From Symsagittifera roscoffensis (taxonomy: Eukaryota > Xenacoelomorpha > Acoela > Convolutidae): DNA of 64,000 nt. Where the stretch lies: NCBI RefSeq assembly GCF_963678635.1, contig NC_087062.1, positions 67,627,415 to 67,691,414 of the forward strand. Direction: 5' to 3'. Positions 61,307 through 64,000 of this stretch are shown one piece after another. The translations under genes were made by a program, and so were the position numbers. The number at the start of each line of letters is the position of its first letter. Position 1 is the first letter of the stretch. The notes below the pieces were generated by a model. The model made no database searches. It was not told where the DNA came from and saw only the letters and a program-made list of their open reading frames with translations.

Positions 61307-64000
61307 ATGATGAGGCGGAGTAGGGTACCGGTGCTCGAAAAAAGGTCAAGTGGATCAAACATGAAATATAATTCATCGCTGCGCGGAACGACATCAACAG
61401 GCCCAAAGATAACAAAGAAGAACTTTTCAGTTAACATGGTCAGTACGAGAAGTGGCACCGAGAGTAAGACACGAGAAGAGGTGGGGGAAAAACAGGTGGA
61501 GCCCACAATCGAAATCGACCTAGAGACACCAGACCAGAGCATAGATGAGGTGGAGAAGAGGACAACGGAATCCACACCGATGCCCCACGTGGAAGACCAA
61601 AGTCCAAAAACCGTGGAGTTTTCACGAATAGACGCATTGGAAGACACAACAGGCAATACCCGAGAGACTGTGAAAAACGACTCTCAAGTGAAAAAGACAT
61701 CCTTCACAGACAAGTTGGCAATGATGGTCGGATTCAAAGCGAAAGAAAACGTGACTGAAGAACCAAAAACAGAAAGAGCACGAACATTTGGTACAGTGAG
61801 CACGAAAGCGACAGAAACCGGCCAGAATGAGGAACAAGCTAAAGCAGAGGCTAAGGCCGAAGAGAAACTCACGGCTGACCATGAAGAGACTACCATTGAG
61901 CTGGGCGACTTGTTGGCGAAATTAAATCAGATCGACAAAAGACTTAAGAACAGTGAAGAAGACAGAGAGGTGATAAAAAAGGAGATAAGATACAACAAGC
62001 ACGAGTATCTAGACAGTTATTTTAACCTGGCTAAGGCAACAGAGGAGAGACTCAAGGAGATGTCAGACAAGGTAGAAGCCACCAATGAAGAACGAGAAAA
62101 GAACATCAAAACAGACATGCAACAGTTGAAGAACCGATATGATGATGTCAACAGCCAATTAGGGAGCCTGGAAAGGAGAATGGACACAATGAGCAAGAGT
62201 CAAGCCGAGAGTTCGTGTGCAATACAGGCGAAGTTGGATGCAATCTTGAGAGGTTCTACTCCACAAGAAAGACCGGCAGCGGATCGTACGCAAAGCACCA
62301 GAGTTGACTTTGTAGAACCACAAAGGAACAAACGGCAATCGACACCGTTGCCCTTAACCAGGGATGCGATAAGCATAGCACCAACAACTGCGAAAACAAT
62401 AATGAAAAATGGAACGTCGAATACAACGGCTGCTCCGGGAGATTCAACAGCTAACAGCAACACAGGACCAGATGCTATGACATGGGCCAGCACTTGGGAG
62501 ATGATGAACAGGACTCTAGAGGCCTTCGCCACGAGGAACACTGACTCGAGCGACAGGAGAGAGGGAAAATCAAGAAAGACATTCAAGAAGCCAAAAGAAT
62601 TCAAGGACGACTCCGATGGATGCATTGACACTTGGGTGGAAGTGATGAGATTACATCTAGAGCAAGACAACTTGAGTGACGAAAGGCAAGCATGTACAGC
62701 CATACTGAGCAACTTGGAAGGAACGGCATTAAAATGCGTGGTCGCAAAGAAGGAGGAAGAACGCGACACCGCGGACAAGATCTTCGAGATATTGCTGAAT
62801 CGATTCGGGTCAGGCATGAAGGGTCACCAAGCGATGATGCGATTTGAAAAGAGAAGGCAGAGGGACGACGAGTCAATAGATCGGTTCCTAGATGACCTCG
62901 AGAGCTTGAGAAGGAGGAGTGACCCAGAGGAGTCGACAAATAGACGGAACTTTAGCATTGCCTCGAAGTTCATCGATGGGGTGAAAAGTGATGACTTAAG
63001 GACAATGTTAGCAACATACTACACATTGTCGAAGGACAGCGCACCCACCCCAGAAGAAATGAGACAGAAATCAAGAGAATACATGCTGATGAAACCTAAG
63101 AAGTACTCATATTCCGAAAACAGGAACACGCAAGGGGGAAGCCAACCCCAGAGGTCATCATGGTACAAACCTAGAGATGATATGGACAAGCGTAGATCAT
63201 GCGCGAACTGCGGGTCAGCGGATCATCATGTGGCTGACTGCACAACGTACAAACAAGGCATGAAGAGCCTAGGTTATGCACCGGATGAGGAGGATATGAG
63301 CCAGATGGAGGAACACGAGTACTATAATGGCTTAATCATCAAGATAGGCGCCAGATGCTTCTTCTGTAATCAGGAGGGGCACTTCAGAATGGATTGTCCC
63401 TTGTTCTGGGAAGCGGTCAAGGACCAGAATCACCCCAAACATAAGTTGGCATTAGCGGCGGTGCAGAATCAGCGGAACAGGCAAAACGAGTTTGAATCTA
63501 GGAACTTGGGGGCACCAAACACCGAATTGCCGACGAAGACAGTGAAAGCTGTTACACATGTTAGTGGTGCGTTAGAGTCCGCGGCCGGAAGCTCTCTAGA
63601 GATAAATTATGAGAAAGCGGCGACGGAAGCAATTGCCAAAGTGAAACAAGATCTGGCTGCGAAAGAAATAGAGCAACGACTAAAGTTGGAGATCGAAAGA
63701 CAGAATTTTAACGAAGCATTAACCGGATCGAACTCAATACCAGAGGCTAGAACGGGCTCAATGAAGACCGGGAATTGCAACATCGTGAAAATGGTGACAG
63801 GTAAACCTTTTGGGATATCGAAAATCGGAGCAAGAATAATGTCGATAATCACAGTGGGCGGACACGAGGTAACCAGAAACTTGAGCGAGCCGAGCGACCA
63901 GACGATAATGCACATTGACGTGTATGCAGACTACTTGAGTGGAATAAGTCCACAAACGACTTCTAGAGCGCTCAGGGCACTACTCACGAGAGGGGGCAGC
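61307..64000 (+). CDS. Gag of a second, related Ty3/gypsy-class element (continues off the window)
   Basis: ATG at 61307 (stop TAA just upstream at 61298-61300); no stop to the window end, 898 codons visible. Layout as in the minus-strand Gag: charged N-terminal part with MVSTRSGTE; a long coiled coil at about residues 190-330; a disordered Thr/Asn-rich stretch; a capsid-like domain from about residue 425 (CIDTWVEVMRLHLEQDNLSD, EIFEILLNRFGSG-type); two CCHC knuckles beginning at residues 632 (CANCGSADHHVADC) and 684 (CFFCNQEGHFRMDC); then another coiled coil and the Gag-terminal domain. It reads through with arginine codons at one position where the minus-strand copy stops and is also open at the other aligned one, so it is the better-preserved member. 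Protease and RT should lie to the right. Confidence 0.9.
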   Translation, partial: MMRRSRVPVLEKRSSGSNMKYNSSLRGTTSTGPKITKKNFSVNMVSTRSGTESKTREEVGEKQVEPTIEIDLETPDQSIDEVEKRTTESTPMPHVEDQSPKTVEFSRIDALEDTTGNTRETVKNDSQVKKTSFTDKLAMMVGFKAKENVTEEPKTERARTFGTVSTKATETGQNEEQAKAEAKAEEKLTADHEETTIELGDLLAKLNQIDKRLKNSEEDREVIKKEIRYNKHEYLDSYFNLAKATEERLKEMSDKVEATNEEREKNIKTDMQQLKNRYDDVNSQLGSLERRMDTMSKSQAESSCAIQAKLDAILRGSTPQERPAADRTQSTRVDFVEPQRNKRQSTPLPLTRDAISIAPTTAKTIMKNGTSNTTAAPGDSTANSNTGPDAMTWASTWEMMNRTLEAFATRNTDSSDRREGKSRKTFKKPKEFKDDSDGCIDTWVEVMRLHLEQDNLSDERQACTAILSNLEGTALKCVVAKKEEERDTADKIFEILLNRFGSGMKGHQAMMRFEKRRQRDDESIDRFLDDLESLRRRSDPEESTNRRNFSIASKFIDGVKSDDLRTMLATYYTLSKDSAPTPEEMRQKSREYMLMKPKKYSYSENRNTQGGSQPQRSSWYKPRDDMDKRRSCANCGSADHHVADCTTYKQGMKSLGYAPDEEDMSQMEEHEYYNGLIIKIGARCFFCNQEGHFRMDCPLFWEAVKDQNHPKHKLALAAVQNQRNRQNEFESRNLGAPNTELPTKTVKAVTHVSGALESAAGSSLEINYEKAATEAIAKVKQDLAAKEIEQRLKLEIERQNFNEALTGSNSIPEARTGSMKTGNCNIVKMVTGKPFGISKIGARIMSIITVGGHEVTRNLSEPSDQTIMHIDVYADYLSGISPQTTSRALRALLTRGGS

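Noticed and set aside
3580-62200. Search for CRISPR arrays, bacterial promoters and ribosome-binding sites
   Set aside because: The content is clearly eukaryotic; repeats are minisatellites and retroelement sequence without spacer structure.
61216-62939. Minus-strand frames of 86-205 codons
   Set aside because: Antisense to the continuous + strand Gag with zinc knuckles.

Overview
The window looks like nuclear DNA of a small-genome animal, most likely a nematode of Caenorhabditis type. The background is very AT-rich. The few host exons are short, GC-richer and bounded by tight T-rich splice acceptors. The rest is mobile-element sequence, and the large retroelement reads like nematode Ty3/gypsy-class elements. 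The species assignment is inference; no rRNA, tRNA or mitochondrial marker was seen.

Layout. 1-8 kb: the tail of one host gene (2-172 +), then AT-rich DNA holding a decayed Maverick/Polinton-like element on the + strand (about 3.3-7.5 kb) with minor-capsid-like and major-capsid-like remnants and local tandem amplification. 8-21 kb: mostly non-coding, with scattered host exons (11.14 kb +; 13.65-15.4 kb -; 19.2 and 20.5-20.9 kb -) and three copies of a roughly 0.5-kb dispersed repeat. 22-27.3 kb: minus-strand small intronless ORFs, including three tandem Cys-rich RING-like ORFs and a three-copy tandem array of a 91-residue family with one intact copy. This cluster stops where retroelement sequence begins at about 27.335 kb.

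27.3-58 kb: a retroelement block. Two diverged direct repeats of about 2.1 kb (27.34-29.41 and 55.90-57.95 kb) flank it. Inside, on the minus strand from 55.18 down to 32.45 kb, lies a giant Ty3/gypsy-class element: Gag with two CCHC knuckles, aspartic protease, reverse transcriptase, RNase H and integrase with a GPF module and a macro-domain-like C-terminal extension. About 9 kb of further coding sequence follows, including an SGNH/GDSL hydrolase domain. The last 3.78 kb of that module is present twice in tandem with identical ORFs and shared stop codons. The minus-strand element is broken: several in-frame stops, several one-base frame breaks, HTG where the protease should have DTG, and a lost zinc-binding Cys in integrase.

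58-64 kb: a leader rich in minisatellites (69-bp units, then 13/14-bp units) runs into a second, related Gag ORF on the + strand (61307 to the window end, 898 codons, no stop). It is intact at the two positions where the minus-strand Gag stops could be aligned. The two elements therefore diverge head to head around the 55.9-57.95 kb repeat.

How the genes fit together: Gag, PR, RT, RH and IN form the standard copy-and-paste machinery. The macro-like domain, the SGNH hydrolase and the other post-pol proteins are cargo of unknown role. The post-pol module, the macro/SGNH pairing and the small zinc-binding cluster are the strongest candidates for undescribed biology here.
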